Of a stretch of 64,000 nt of DNA, positions 1 through 8,744 are shown piece by piece (the first letter of the stretch is position 1; every line of letters starts with the position of its first letter). A program made the translations under genes and the position numbers. The notes below the pieces were generated by a model, which saw only the letters and a list, made by a program, of their open reading frames with translations, was not told where the DNA came from and searched no databases. This DNA is from Centropus unirufus (Eukaryota; Chordata; Aves; Cuculiformes; Centropidae): the NCBI GenBank assembly GCA_013397695.1, contig VYZI01001052.1:18335-82334 (forward strand), written 5' to 3'.

Positions 1-840
1 TAGCAGACATTGGCAAATTAAACCTTTATTTTGATTACCTTCATTGTTTGTCTGACCTGCAACAGTGCTCTTGCCATGACCTTTATGACATAAACATCTT
101 GGCCTCTCCAAACTTCAAGCATTTTAGATGTCACTAAGTGAAAATGAACTTCACCCTTCTCATTCATTTTCTCTTGAGCATAGTTTTCAGTGAGTGAACT
201 CTCTTATCTTCTTTCATGTCTGTGAGGTCAGAGGCTAACTACCAAGTTCAGTGAGGTCCAATTAAATTATAAAGTTAAGTTACTAACTGATAGGTTACTG
301 AGGTCAGAGGAGCTGCTAAAGTATTGTACATGGTTTCCTTGGACTCCTTCCAACAAAAAAGAGATGAAGGTGAGGACAGAGATGCTTTTCTCCTCCCCAA
401 ATGCAAGAGCAATGTTGTTAACATGCTGAGCGAAGAGACCTGAAATAACTGCATTCTTAAAGACGTGATATATAGAAACACCAGGTGGAGATTAAAAAAG
501 TTTATCCACATCATCCTAGTTAGTATGATAGGGCTGTTTCTGTACTGTTCAGTCATGCAGGAAATTGTCTAGGACAAAACCAGCGGGGGGGAGGAGGAAT
601 GCTCTAATGATCTCAGACTCCTTACAGAAGTCGATCATCAAGTGGAATGGTCCATTTGTCCCTTAGCTGTGAAGCCCGCATGATCAAAAGAACATTTTCC
701 AAAAGAGCAAACTGGAACCTCGACTGCCCCTTGTTTTTCTTTTACCCTGGGCAACAGCCATAGTGTAAATAAAGCACAGTTAAAATAAAACCAACCGTCT
801 CAGAAAGAAACAATGGTAGTATTCAAAACGCAGGCTGGTT
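1..840. other. AT-rich intergenic, no gene seen
   Basis: I see no histone gene, stem-loop or recognisable repeat here. The short open frames lack any family signature and look like chance frames. Confidence 0.5.
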
Positions 841-849
841 TTAACAGCA

Positions 850-1190
850 GCAAGGGCGGGTGCTCACCGCGGGGTCGTGAGGCAGATTCGCCTTCCTCGC
901 CCGTGGATTAACGAAACGCAAACGACTCGGGAGGACTGGGTAGCAGAGAAGGTAACCGACGGCGGGCGGCAAGAGCAGAAGGAGGAAGAAGAGGTGGAGA
1001 AGGGAGGGAGTAAAGCTCCCTCCTGGGCAGGATTGGTCAGAAATTGGTGCAGCGGGAGGCCAGCTGCAGCGGGTGGGCAGTGCCTGGGACGGCCCCGGGG
1101 CTCCTCTCTCCGCCGTGCTCCGGGAGCCGAGGCCGAGCCACAGCTCTTTAGGGCACTGGGGAAAAAGGCTTCAAACCCTTTATCAGCTGT
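850..1190 (-). promoter_or_regulatory. CpG-rich island, possible minus-strand promoter and first exon
   Basis: This GC- and CpG-rich block sits in AT-rich surroundings. Two inverted CCAAT boxes lie at about 1032-1036 and 1043-1047. On the minus strand a strong 5' splice-site match (G|GTGAGC) occurs at 862-868. Together they could mark the promoter and first exon of a spliced minus-strand transcript leaving the window to the left. No protein is recognisable. It could instead be an isolated CpG island or a promoter relic. Confidence 0.35.
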
Positions 1191-2163
1191 GCCACTGTAA
1201 TATTGCAGAGATTCTTTGAAGACGGCCAAGGAATTATCTGTGCTTTATCGCAATCTGCTATTTTATTATTACACACACTCAGAGCTTTTATTGCTACCGA
1301 CAAAGGCAGGTTTCTTCTGCTTGTCTAATGTTAAAATGCAATTGGTTTTCAGATTTCAATGCTGTAATTCAAATTTCCTGAATGTTAGCACCACTGCTTC
1401 TGAAATTGTGTCAATGGGGAGATGTTTCTTCAACACTTACTAACATCTAAATTGATCCTATACTGTGTATCTGAGAAAAATAAACAATATCTATAGCTTT
1501 TAAAAACTTCATTTGGTGTCTAAGCAAGACTCTTTTCAAGGGAATATGAAAAATAAAGTGCTGGTGTTTGTATTCAAAAGGTTTCTCTACATTTTGCCAG
1601 ATTTGTAAGGTATTTTCATTTGTTTGTATTTTAGTTTGCCATGTGGTTGCAGAAAGGTTGAATCTCTGCCCCAAAAGGTTTGTGAATAGTTTTTGAATAG
1701 ACATGTAAATGTTTAGCCTTTGTATAGGTTAAGTAAATACGTTTTATGAAGAAAAGGAATGTTTCTGTAACTGAGCTTGGGTTTTGTTGTTAGATTTTTT
1801 GGTTTTGGTTTTTTTATAATTACCTTGCACATTATCTTCTGTTGCTATATGGAAAAACAGAAGTATGATTGAATAGCATTCTCTGTGCTAGTCTATCTGA
1901 GAAATTGTAGAACCTATGCCATAGCCAGTGCTTTAAAGCACAAGTGTGGACTTGAAGTTCAGAAGTACTGTAGGTCATCAATGACACTACAATGTTTTTC
2001 ATGAACTCCAGTATCTGCGATGCACTCCTCTTAAATCTAAAGCCTACCTCCATCGTGTATAACACTGTTTGACAATTTAGGCTGTCTGAATAGTTGAGAA
2101 GACATTTGGGAAAGGATCCGGATTAATTAGAAATTCTTCATCTGAAATAAAATACTTCCGACG
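1191..2163. other. Intergenic, no gene seen
   Basis: AT-rich sequence with no recognised gene, RNA or repeat. Confidence 0.5.
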
Positions 2164-2300
2164 GAGATAACTCCCTCTTGTTGCCCAGGCCTGATAAAGG
2201 ATGCTTGCTTTCTAAAACTCCAAAACAAATTTTTAAGGGTTTATCTACTAGCACTTTCGGTATCACCCGAAAGCTGTAAACTGCAAAAACAAACAAAAAA
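2164..2300 (+). repeat. Truncated LTR 3' end with copied flank
   Basis: About 105 bases match the 3' end of the LTR at 4638-5182, including the terminal GTATCA. The match continues about 35 bases past the LTR end into sequence that also flanks the 4638-5182 LTR. Shared flank means this is a local copy of the LTR/flank junction and not an independent insertion. The 5' part of the LTR is absent. Confidence 0.7.
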
Positions 2301-3977
2301 ACAAACAGCACTTCCGGTGTTAAAGAAAACTTTTGAAAGTCTCATTTACTATGTATATAGGTGTTACATTTCCTGTCTCCTATATTATTGCATATGGAAA
2401 TTCTATTTAACTGTGGCATGCAGACAGGAGATGTCTTCAATTGTAATAGGCAAATTTTAGCGAGTAATTGTAAGGAAATGTTCTATCCGTATTTCCATAT
2501 TTTAGCTAAAAAAAAAGTAGGCTCTGGTAAACAGAACTCATCAGTTTACCTGTACTAATAAAACCATGGTTAAAAACATAATGAAAATATCATTGGTGAA
2601 ATAGGAAAAGAACATTAGTAATAACCTGCTCTGAAAGGTGAGTTCTTTATATGCATATTTTCAAGGGGGAAAAATAGCTAGAAAAGCAGAGAACAAAATA
2701 GTAGATTTCGTTATTTACTGTTACTGAATGTAACAAGTTTCTAGTGATGAAGAGAATGAAAAAAAAAACCAAAACCCCCAACCACTAGGTTTCAGTCTGT
2801 CCATATAATTTGAAAAAAAAAAAATTACAATAATTATATTTTTAGTGATTTTTTCAAACATCAGAGGGGTGGGGAAAGAATGCTCCTTCCCCGATTTCTA
2901 AGAGGAGCAGAACAGACCCAGTTCTTTGTCAGGCACTTCAGTGAGAACATTGGTCCTGAAAACGAGAGAAATTCTCCTGCCTCAAAGCACTTTAACGAAA
3001 AAAAATGAAACCGGGGAGGCCCCTGTTTCAAGATATGGGATTTTCAAATGGCCCAATCAGGAACTTCTGCAAATCAGTCCTCTGCTTCAGACCCACGCAA
3101 TCGCTTCCCTCCATGCTAAAGATCCACCAAATAGGAGGTTAATCTGGTCAATGTACTAAAATAAACACCTGATATTATTGAACAAAAAAGAATCCTGGAA
3201 TGTTCTAAGATTGGCTATAAATAAAGTCAATCTCGAACAGTAGACGATCAGCATCTACTGCTATTTGTTTTAACAAGACAGGGTGGATAAAAAAGACAAA
3301 AATTAAATTCCCTTGCCAGTAAAAAAAACCAAATAAACCACAAAGCAAAACAAAACCCAGCAAAAACAACAAACTATACCCGAGGTGCTGTTTAAAGCCA
3401 GTCCCAAGGTGCTAATTTGGTTTCCAAGCAACACCTCAGGCCGGCAGCCCTCTGTTAACCTCCTCTACTTGAAAACCTTTTTCGATCAACACCTTGGCAC
3501 AATGACTCACTCCTCTGCCTCCTGAGATGACACCTCAAAAAGCAGCAGTTTTTCTCGAATTGCTCGAAGGGCGTTTTTAAATAACAAACACCCCCCCACC
3601 CCACACGAATACCCCCCCCCTCAGGCAGCCGCCTTCAAGGCTCTCAGCTCCAGGCAACGCATGCCAGGCTCCCCGTTGGGCGGTTTTGTTTTCCTCCCCA
3701 TAAAACTACTGACTGGAAAAGAAAATCCTGTTTTACATATATGTGCCGAACAACGAAAGGAATGCAGTGTCCTTTATGGTGGAAGAGAAGAAAAAAAAAA
3801 AAAAAAAGAAAAAAAAAAAAAGACCTGTTCTGAGAAAATGCAGTGGGGGCCTCCGAGCGGCAGACTTCCTGAGGAACTAGTGACAGAAAAGCTTCTCCCT
3901 ATTAATACCGCCACCCCACCCCTATTTTTTTTATCTGTGTCCCTCTGACAAACAATTCACGGCCTTTCCTTTTTTGA
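2301..3977. other. Intergenic with low-complexity tracts
   Basis: No intact gene. It contains C-rich tracts near 3590-3625 and an A-rich tract at 3788-3821. An AAACAC motif near 3587 could be a trace of the H1 pseudogene's promoter, but no convincing TATA or CCAAT arrangement is visible at the right spacing. Confidence 0.45.
3788..3821. repeat. A-rich simple repeat
   Basis: Nearly pure A tract interrupted by G. Confidence 0.9.
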
Positions 3978-4345
3978 AAGCTGTTTCTCCCCGTGTCCAA
4001 GCCTCTGCTTGCTGCCCTAGCCCCCACTGCCAAGAAGCCGAACACAGCATTGGGCATCTCTAAAGCCTGCGGAACCCAGCATCAGCGGGCTGCTCACCAG
4101 GGCCACATATGACTCAGAGGTGCACAAAAACTCAAGAATCCCGAAAATTAGCAGCGAAGCCCTAAGGAGCCTCCAAGGCAAAGAGCTCCAATGGGGAGGC
4201 TAAGCTGCCAGGCCCAAAAAGGCAGCACCAAAAAGCACAGCAGAGTCGAAGAAGGCAATGCCCAAGGGCTGACTGTAAGAGGAAAGGAAACTCGTATACA
4301 AGTCCAACAGCACTTTTTTTTTGAGCCACCCAAGCTGTCAGAATG
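3978..4345 (+). pseudogene. Decayed linker histone H1 pseudogene
   Basis: Several colinear blocks match the H1 gene at 56255-56923 on the same sense. Bases 4029-4042 are identical to its codons for A24-K28 (AAKKPK region). Bases 4057-4070 resemble the SKARK codons. Bases 4075-4135 align without gaps, at roughly two-thirds identity by eye, to the start of the globular domain (PSVTELITKAV). Bases 4207-4269 read as a Lys/Ala/Pro-rich tail (ARPKKAAPK). Bases 4323-4336 are identical to the second half of that gene's 3' stem-loop and its flank. Disabling changes are loss of the start codon, a frameshift near 4071-4074, an in-frame TAA at 4201-4203, deletion of most of the globular domain and distal tail, and loss of the 5' half of the stem-loop. 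The flank match points to the 56 kb H1 as closest relative. It was found by manual alignment. Confidence 0.8.
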
Positions 4346-4637
4346 AAAAATAAAGAAATGAAATATCATTTTAAGACCCAGTTAATGGAAACATCATTTT
4401 AAGTCCCATGATGATCCCTTTCCACACATGTATGTATGACTTTATATTGTGTTTCTGTAGGAACTCACAGTCTATGTTAAAGTAAATTTTACCTTTATTT
4501 AAGCTCATGATACTCCATTACCACTTGCACAATTATTATCACTTAATGATAAGAACTAATGCTGTCCTTTGAGAACAGTTCAGGGTTAGAGCACGGCCCC
4601 CCCAGTGAAACACTTATAATTCTGTCACTAGTGCCTG

Positions 4638-5182
4638 TGATACAAGAAATAGTTACAATTACAAAGGAAAAAGATTTTTTTTTATTTAAGCTAATCTGGA
4701 GTTAAATTTCATCTAAGTATTTGTATTTTGTTCAAAAGCTAGGCAGAATGGCACTCTAATAGCATGTTTTTTTTTAGACAGAGCTTTTCCAGACACCGTT
4801 CATTCTTTGACGATGCTAACCTCCTGTGTGAAGTATGGTCTGTTCTGAACAAAACCTCCTCTTCTATAAACACCTGCCTTTCTCTATCTCAAATGCAAGG
4901 TCAGCCAGAGATCTGGAACCAGCTCCAAATTTGCAAGTTTTGACTGTCTTGAAGTGCATTACATTGAGTCCTTGGAAAGTGATAGAATATGCATAAGGTT
5001 TCTGGGAAAATTTAACTATATGCGTGTGAGCAGGAAATATATTCTGTCCCCAGCACTTGTCTCGTTGCACATGACTAATGGAGATAACTCCCTCTTGTTG
5101 CCCAGGCCTGATAAAGGATGCTTGCTTCCTAAAACTCCAAAACGAATTTTTAAGGGTTTATCTACTAGCACTTTCAGTATTA
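4638..5182 (+). mobile_element. Solo LTR of an endogenous retrovirus
   Basis: The element starts with TGATACAAGAA and ends at GTATTA (a decayed GTATCA), about 545 bases. It matches both LTRs of the provirus at 11.6-16.0 kb, including the start, a central block around 4910-5050 and the end block with CCTGATAAAGGATGC. A 4-base CCTG lies directly before the start and directly after the end, which fits a target-site duplication. No internal retroviral sequence is present, so it is a solo LTR left by LTR-LTR recombination. It separates the H1 pseudogene from the CpG module at 5251-5425. Confidence 0.85.
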
Positions 5183-5250
5183 CCTGAAAGCTGTAAACTA
5201 CAAAAACAAACAAAATAACTTCAAGAGGCAAAAAAAGAAAGAAGCCACTA

Positions 5251-5425
5251 TGCATTTACCCCGGAAGTCAGAGGCAACAGCGCCCACATCGGGAGCAAAG
5301 AATCCTGTCGTGTTTGAAAATCCCGCGCTCCCCCCGGATTGGCCGGCAGCGTCCCCGCCTCTCACCTCTGGTGGGCACGAAATCTTTGCCCACTCCCACC
5401 GAAGTCCGGAAAACTGTTTCCCCAC
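5251..5425 (-). promoter_or_regulatory. CpG-rich module with CCAAT and CDE/CHR-like motif
   Basis: Read on the minus strand, an NF-Y-type CCAAT (plus-strand ATTGG about 5338-5342) is followed by AGCGCGGGATTTTCAAA (plus 5313-5329) and then by an ETS-like CTTCCGGGG block (plus 5251-5267). Both blocks recur downstream of the H1 genes at 28.2-28.7 kb and 55.8-56.0 kb. It lies downstream of the H1 pseudogene and points toward it. No product is recognised. It may be a promoter for an unannotated RNA or a relic carried along with H1 duplications. Confidence 0.4.
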
Positions 5426-5654
5426 ACGGAAACAGTGGGAGGTAGCAAACCCACCTTTGCCTTGTTCTTATCTCCTCCCCTTACACCATGCTGTGGTGAC
5501 TGAGAATTTAAGAAAAATAAAGGGACTTACACATCACCCAAAGGAGAAAGATGTTAAGTGAAGGGAAACCCATACTTGATACTGTCCCATCACATCTTTA
5601 AGTCGTCAATTATAATTATACGAAAAAAAAAAAAGTATTTGTAGGCTCAAGAGT

Positions 5655-5697
5655 TTCCGCTCTTTCTGAGAGGATGTGGGTGGCTCTGAAAAGAGCC
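5655..5697 (-). terminator. H2A 3' stem-loop and downstream element
   Basis: The 16-base stem-loop (6-bp stem, loop UUUC) is at 5682-5697, just beyond the H2A stop. A purine-rich element reading AGAAAGAGCGG on the minus strand is at about 5655-5668. In this family SLBP binds the stem-loop and U7 snRNP pairs with the downstream element to cleave the non-polyadenylated mRNA. Confidence 0.95.
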
Positions 5698-5717
5698 TTA
5701 AGGTGGTCCATAGAAGT

Positions 5718-6107
5718 TTACTTGGCTTTGGCCTTGTGGCTGTCGGTCTTCTTGGGCAGCAGCACGGCCTGGATATTGGGCAGCACACCGCCCTGCGCGA
5801 TCGTCACCTTGCCCAGCAGCTTGTTGAGCTCCTCGTCGTTGCGGATGGCGAGCTGCAGGTGGCGCGGGATGATGCGCGTCTTCTTGTTGTCGCGGGCCGC
5901 GTTGCCCGCCAGCTCCAGGATCTCGGCCGTCAGGTACTCCAGCACGGCCGCCAGGTACACCGGGGCGCCGGCGCCCACCCGCTCCGCGTAGTTGCCCTTG
6001 CGCAGCAGCCGGTGCACGCGGCCCACGGGGAACTGCAGCCCGGCCCGCGACGAGCGCGACTTGGCCTTGGCCCGCGCCTTCCCGCCCTGCTTCCCGCGGC
6101 CAGACAT
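5718..6107 (-). CDS. H2A: Histone H2A, replication-dependent
   Basis: The 129-residue protein, counting Met, is the usual length for avian canonical H2A. It starts MSGRGKQGGKARAK, has the histone fold at about residues 20-95, acidic-patch residues in the AEILELAGN segment, and ends KTDSHKAKAK. It pairs with H2B and forms a dimer in the nucleosome. The gene is intronless with a stem-loop 20 bases past the stop, so it is an S-phase copy and not H2A.Z or H2A.X: there is no SQ[DE] tail. It is divergently paired with the H2B at 6463, sharing a 355-base promoter. Compared with the second H2A at 26541 it has A11, L52, D122 and A128. Confidence 0.98.
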   Translation of the reverse strand: MSGRGKQGGKARAKAKSRSSRAGLQFPVGRVHRLLRKGNYAERVGAGAPVYLAAVLEYLTAEILELAGNAARDNKKTRIIPRHLQLAIRNDEELNKLLGKVTIAQGGVLPNIQAVLLPKKTDSHKAKAK

Positions 6108-6462
6108 GACTCCGAAGCTTCCAAACAGAAAAAAAACTTGAAAAACAAAAAAGAGGTAGAAAACCAGAAACTAAGAAGCAATAAAGCGAGAGCTACCGAC
6201 CCTGCCTTATATCCCTTCCTTCTGGGCTTCGGCGGGACTTCTGATTGGCGGAGGCTGCGACTATGAGGTTGACCAATGGGAGACAGATGAAATCGCGACC
6301 AATCGGAGTTGCCAGAGGGTTTGACATCATAGACCCGGACTGACCAATAGAAAAGGAAAAACTCGAGTCATCTCATTTGCATACCGTTCCTATAAATAGA
6401 GGGCGACGCCTCTTTTGTGTTTACGTCGTTCCTGCTGCAGCAGATAGCGACGACCTTGTAAA
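6108..6462. promoter_or_regulatory. Divergent H2A/H2B promoter
   Basis: On the H2A side there is a TATA-like ATATAA at 6206-6214 and an inverted CCAAT at 6244-6248. Three plus-strand CCAAT boxes lie at 6273-6277, 6299-6303 and 6344-6348. On the H2B side are the octamer ATTTGCAT (6375-6382), the Oct-1 site typical of H2B genes, and TATAAATA (6391-6398). The arrangement fits joint S-phase control of a 1:1 dimer pair. Confidence 0.92.
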
Positions 6463-6843
6463 ATGCCGGAACCAGCGAAATCCGCTCCTGCTCCAAAGAA
6501 GGGCTCTAAGAAAGCGGTGACTAAGACCCAGAAAAAGGGTGACAAGAAACGTAGAAAGACTAGGAAGGAGAGCTACTCGATCTACGTGTACAAGGTGCTG
6601 AAGCAGGTGCACCCCGACACGGGCATCTCGTCCAAGGCCATGGGCATCATGAACTCGTTCGTCAACGACATCTTCGAGCGCATCGCCGGCGAGGCGTCGC
6701 GCCTGGCGCACTACAACAAGCGCTCGACCATCACGTCTCGGGAGATCCAGACGGCCGTGCGGCTGCTGCTGCCCGGCGAGCTGGCCAAGCACGCAGTCTC
6801 CGAGGGTACCAAGGCTGTCACCAAGTACACCAGCTCCAAGTAG
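6463..6843 (+). CDS. H2B: Histone H2B, RKT variant
   Basis: The 126-residue protein, counting Met, is full length: MPEPAKSAPAPKKGSKKAVTKTQKK tail, then a basic patch, then the histone fold from about residue 38, ending AVTKYTSSK. The ubiquitin-acceptor lysine lies in that last segment. The basic patch has R31-K32-T33, where the other two H2B copies have KRA and KKS; no other residue differs where sequence is available. The gene is intronless, has a TATA and octamer upstream, and a stem-loop 34 bases past the stop. It forms a divergent pair with the H2A at 5718. Confidence 0.98.
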   Translation: MPEPAKSAPAPKKGSKKAVTKTQKKGDKKRRKTRKESYSIYVYKVLKQVHPDTGISSKAMGIMNSFVNDIFERIAGEASRLAHYNKRSTITSREIQTAVRLLLPGELAKHAVSEGTKAVTKYTSSK

Positions 6844-6876
6844 AGCGCCTCGGATCCTCAGTTTTAATTGCCAAAC

Positions 6877-6916
6877 GGCTCTTTTAAGAGCCACCCACAT
6901 ATTCAGTAAAAGAGTC
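6877..6916 (+). terminator. H2B 3' stem-loop and downstream element
   Basis: Stem-loop GGCTCTTTTAAGAGCC at 6877-6892 (loop UUUA), then the U7-pairing candidate AAAGAGTCG at 6908-6916. Confidence 0.95.
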
Positions 6917-6929
6917 GTTCACACTGATC

Positions 6930-8002
6930 GGTTTCGGTGAGTGGTATTGGTATTCAGCACTGTTTTAGTTCCTGGGCTAAGGCATAGTGTTTAATAGGGG
7001 AAACTTCATGCTAACGCACTACGAAAGCTTCGGGACGTGTTGTGTACTCCCTACCCCGACTTTTGGTCGAGCAGGTCTATAACAAGATTGTTAAGCACGT
7101 AATCGAGTTCCAAAACTGTTAAAAGCTTTCTTTATCTTTTTAAAAGAGTTGTTACATTAAATGAATTATTTTAGCTTTATTTTTTTAGGAACTTCTCAGT
7201 ATTTTGCCACTGTAATGGTCAGGGTGGTTTTGGTCTGTGTCGTTCCCTCCCCTTTCCTTCCCCAAATGGATATTAAATAAAGCAGTTGGTGCTTGCTTTT
7301 TTTGTTTGTTTGTTTTTTCTGTTGTTTTTTTTTTTTGTTGTTTGCTTTTTACAAACCTAGCCTGGTTACAAGGCAATTTATACCTTTTCTAATAAAACGT
7401 CATGCCCTTTAAACATCAGCTGTCAGTCTTAACGACCTGGCTGCAAGCCAGAGCAGCTTGTTTATTCAGTGATCTCCACAGGGATTAGTCAGCGAATGTG
7501 TGATATTTGGAGGGGAATGCTTATTGAAATTTGCCATGCCATGCACAGTGGAAGTGAAATGGAATAGAGGAAAAAAAATGTATTGCTTTCAGAGTTTTAA
7601 TATAGGAATATGACAGGTTCTCTGTTACCTCTTTAAGACAGAATAAGCACGGCAGCATAAGAAGGTTCTTCTTAACTCTTAAGTAACAATGGAATGAGAT
7701 TACAAGTGAAAAATAAAGGGCTGCTTGAAAAAGGAAGCTAAAAAGAGCGCCTTATCGAACTTCTGGTGGCGCAGGATGTGCAGGGAAGGCTGTTTTTATC
7801 AACAAAGCCTTTAGAAAGGGGTTGAAATCCTGGCCACCCAGTACAAAATCGGCGATAAAAGTGTCTATTGCGGAGCCAGAGCAAAACCTCCGCGTGTGCT
7901 GGAAGGTTACCACTGCGGCAGAGCGCGGAGCCGCTGCCGGCCCCGGGGCAGAGCTGAAGGATTAGAGAAGCGAAAGCGCCGTCACCTCCAGCGGGGGCGG
8001 AG
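6930..8002. other. Intergenic and upstream of H3
   Basis: There is no gene before the gap. Bases 7270-7350 are T-rich. From about 7860 the sequence becomes CpG-rich, as expected 5' of a histone gene, but no clear CCAAT/TATA pair is seen before the gap starts. The core H3 promoter is therefore probably inside the gap. Confidence 0.5.
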
Positions 8003-8417
8003 NNNNNNNNNNNNNNNNNNNNNNNNNNNNNNNNNNNNNNNNNNNNNNNNNNNNNNNNNNNNNNNNNNNNNNNNNNNNNNNNNNNNNNNNNNNNNNNNNN
8101 NNNNNNNNNNNNNNNNNNNNNNNNNNNNNNNNNNNNNNNNNNNNNNNNNNNNNNNNNNNNNNNNNNNNNNNNNNNNNNNNNNNNNNNNNNNNNNNNNNNN
8201 NNNNNNNNNNNNNNNNNNNNNNNNNNNNNNNNNNNNNNNNNNNNNNNNNNNNNNNNNNNNNNNNNNNNNNNNNNNNNNNNNNNNNNNNNNNNNNNNNNNN
8301 NNNNNNNNNNNNNNNNNNNNNNNNNNNNNNNNNNNNNNNNNNNNNNNNNNNNNNNNNNNNNNNNNNNNNNNNNNNNNNNNNNNNNNNNNNNNNNNNNNNN
8401 NNNNNNNNNNNNNNNNN
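8003..8417. other. Assembly gap (415 N)
   Basis: This run of N removes the promoter and the first 56 codons of the H3 gene. If the gap length is right, the H3 start codon would fall near 8252. Confidence 0.95.
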
Positions 8418-8662
<245 letters not shown>

Positions 8663-8700
8663 AGCTCCTAGCAAATGATCTTGCAGTTCGAAAACCCAAA

Positions 8701-8739
8701 GGCTCTTTTAAGAGCCACCAAATAGCCGATAAAGAGCTG
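8701..8739 (+). terminator. H3 3' stem-loop and downstream element
   Basis: Stem-loop with UUUA loop at 8701-8716; purine-rich AAAGAGCTG at 8731-8739. Confidence 0.95.
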
Positions 8740-8744
8740 TGATC

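Noticed and set aside
864..1229. 121-codon minus and 107-codon plus frames in the first CpG island
   Set aside because: Overlapping frames on both strands with no family signature. The splice donor and CCAAT layout is a better reading.
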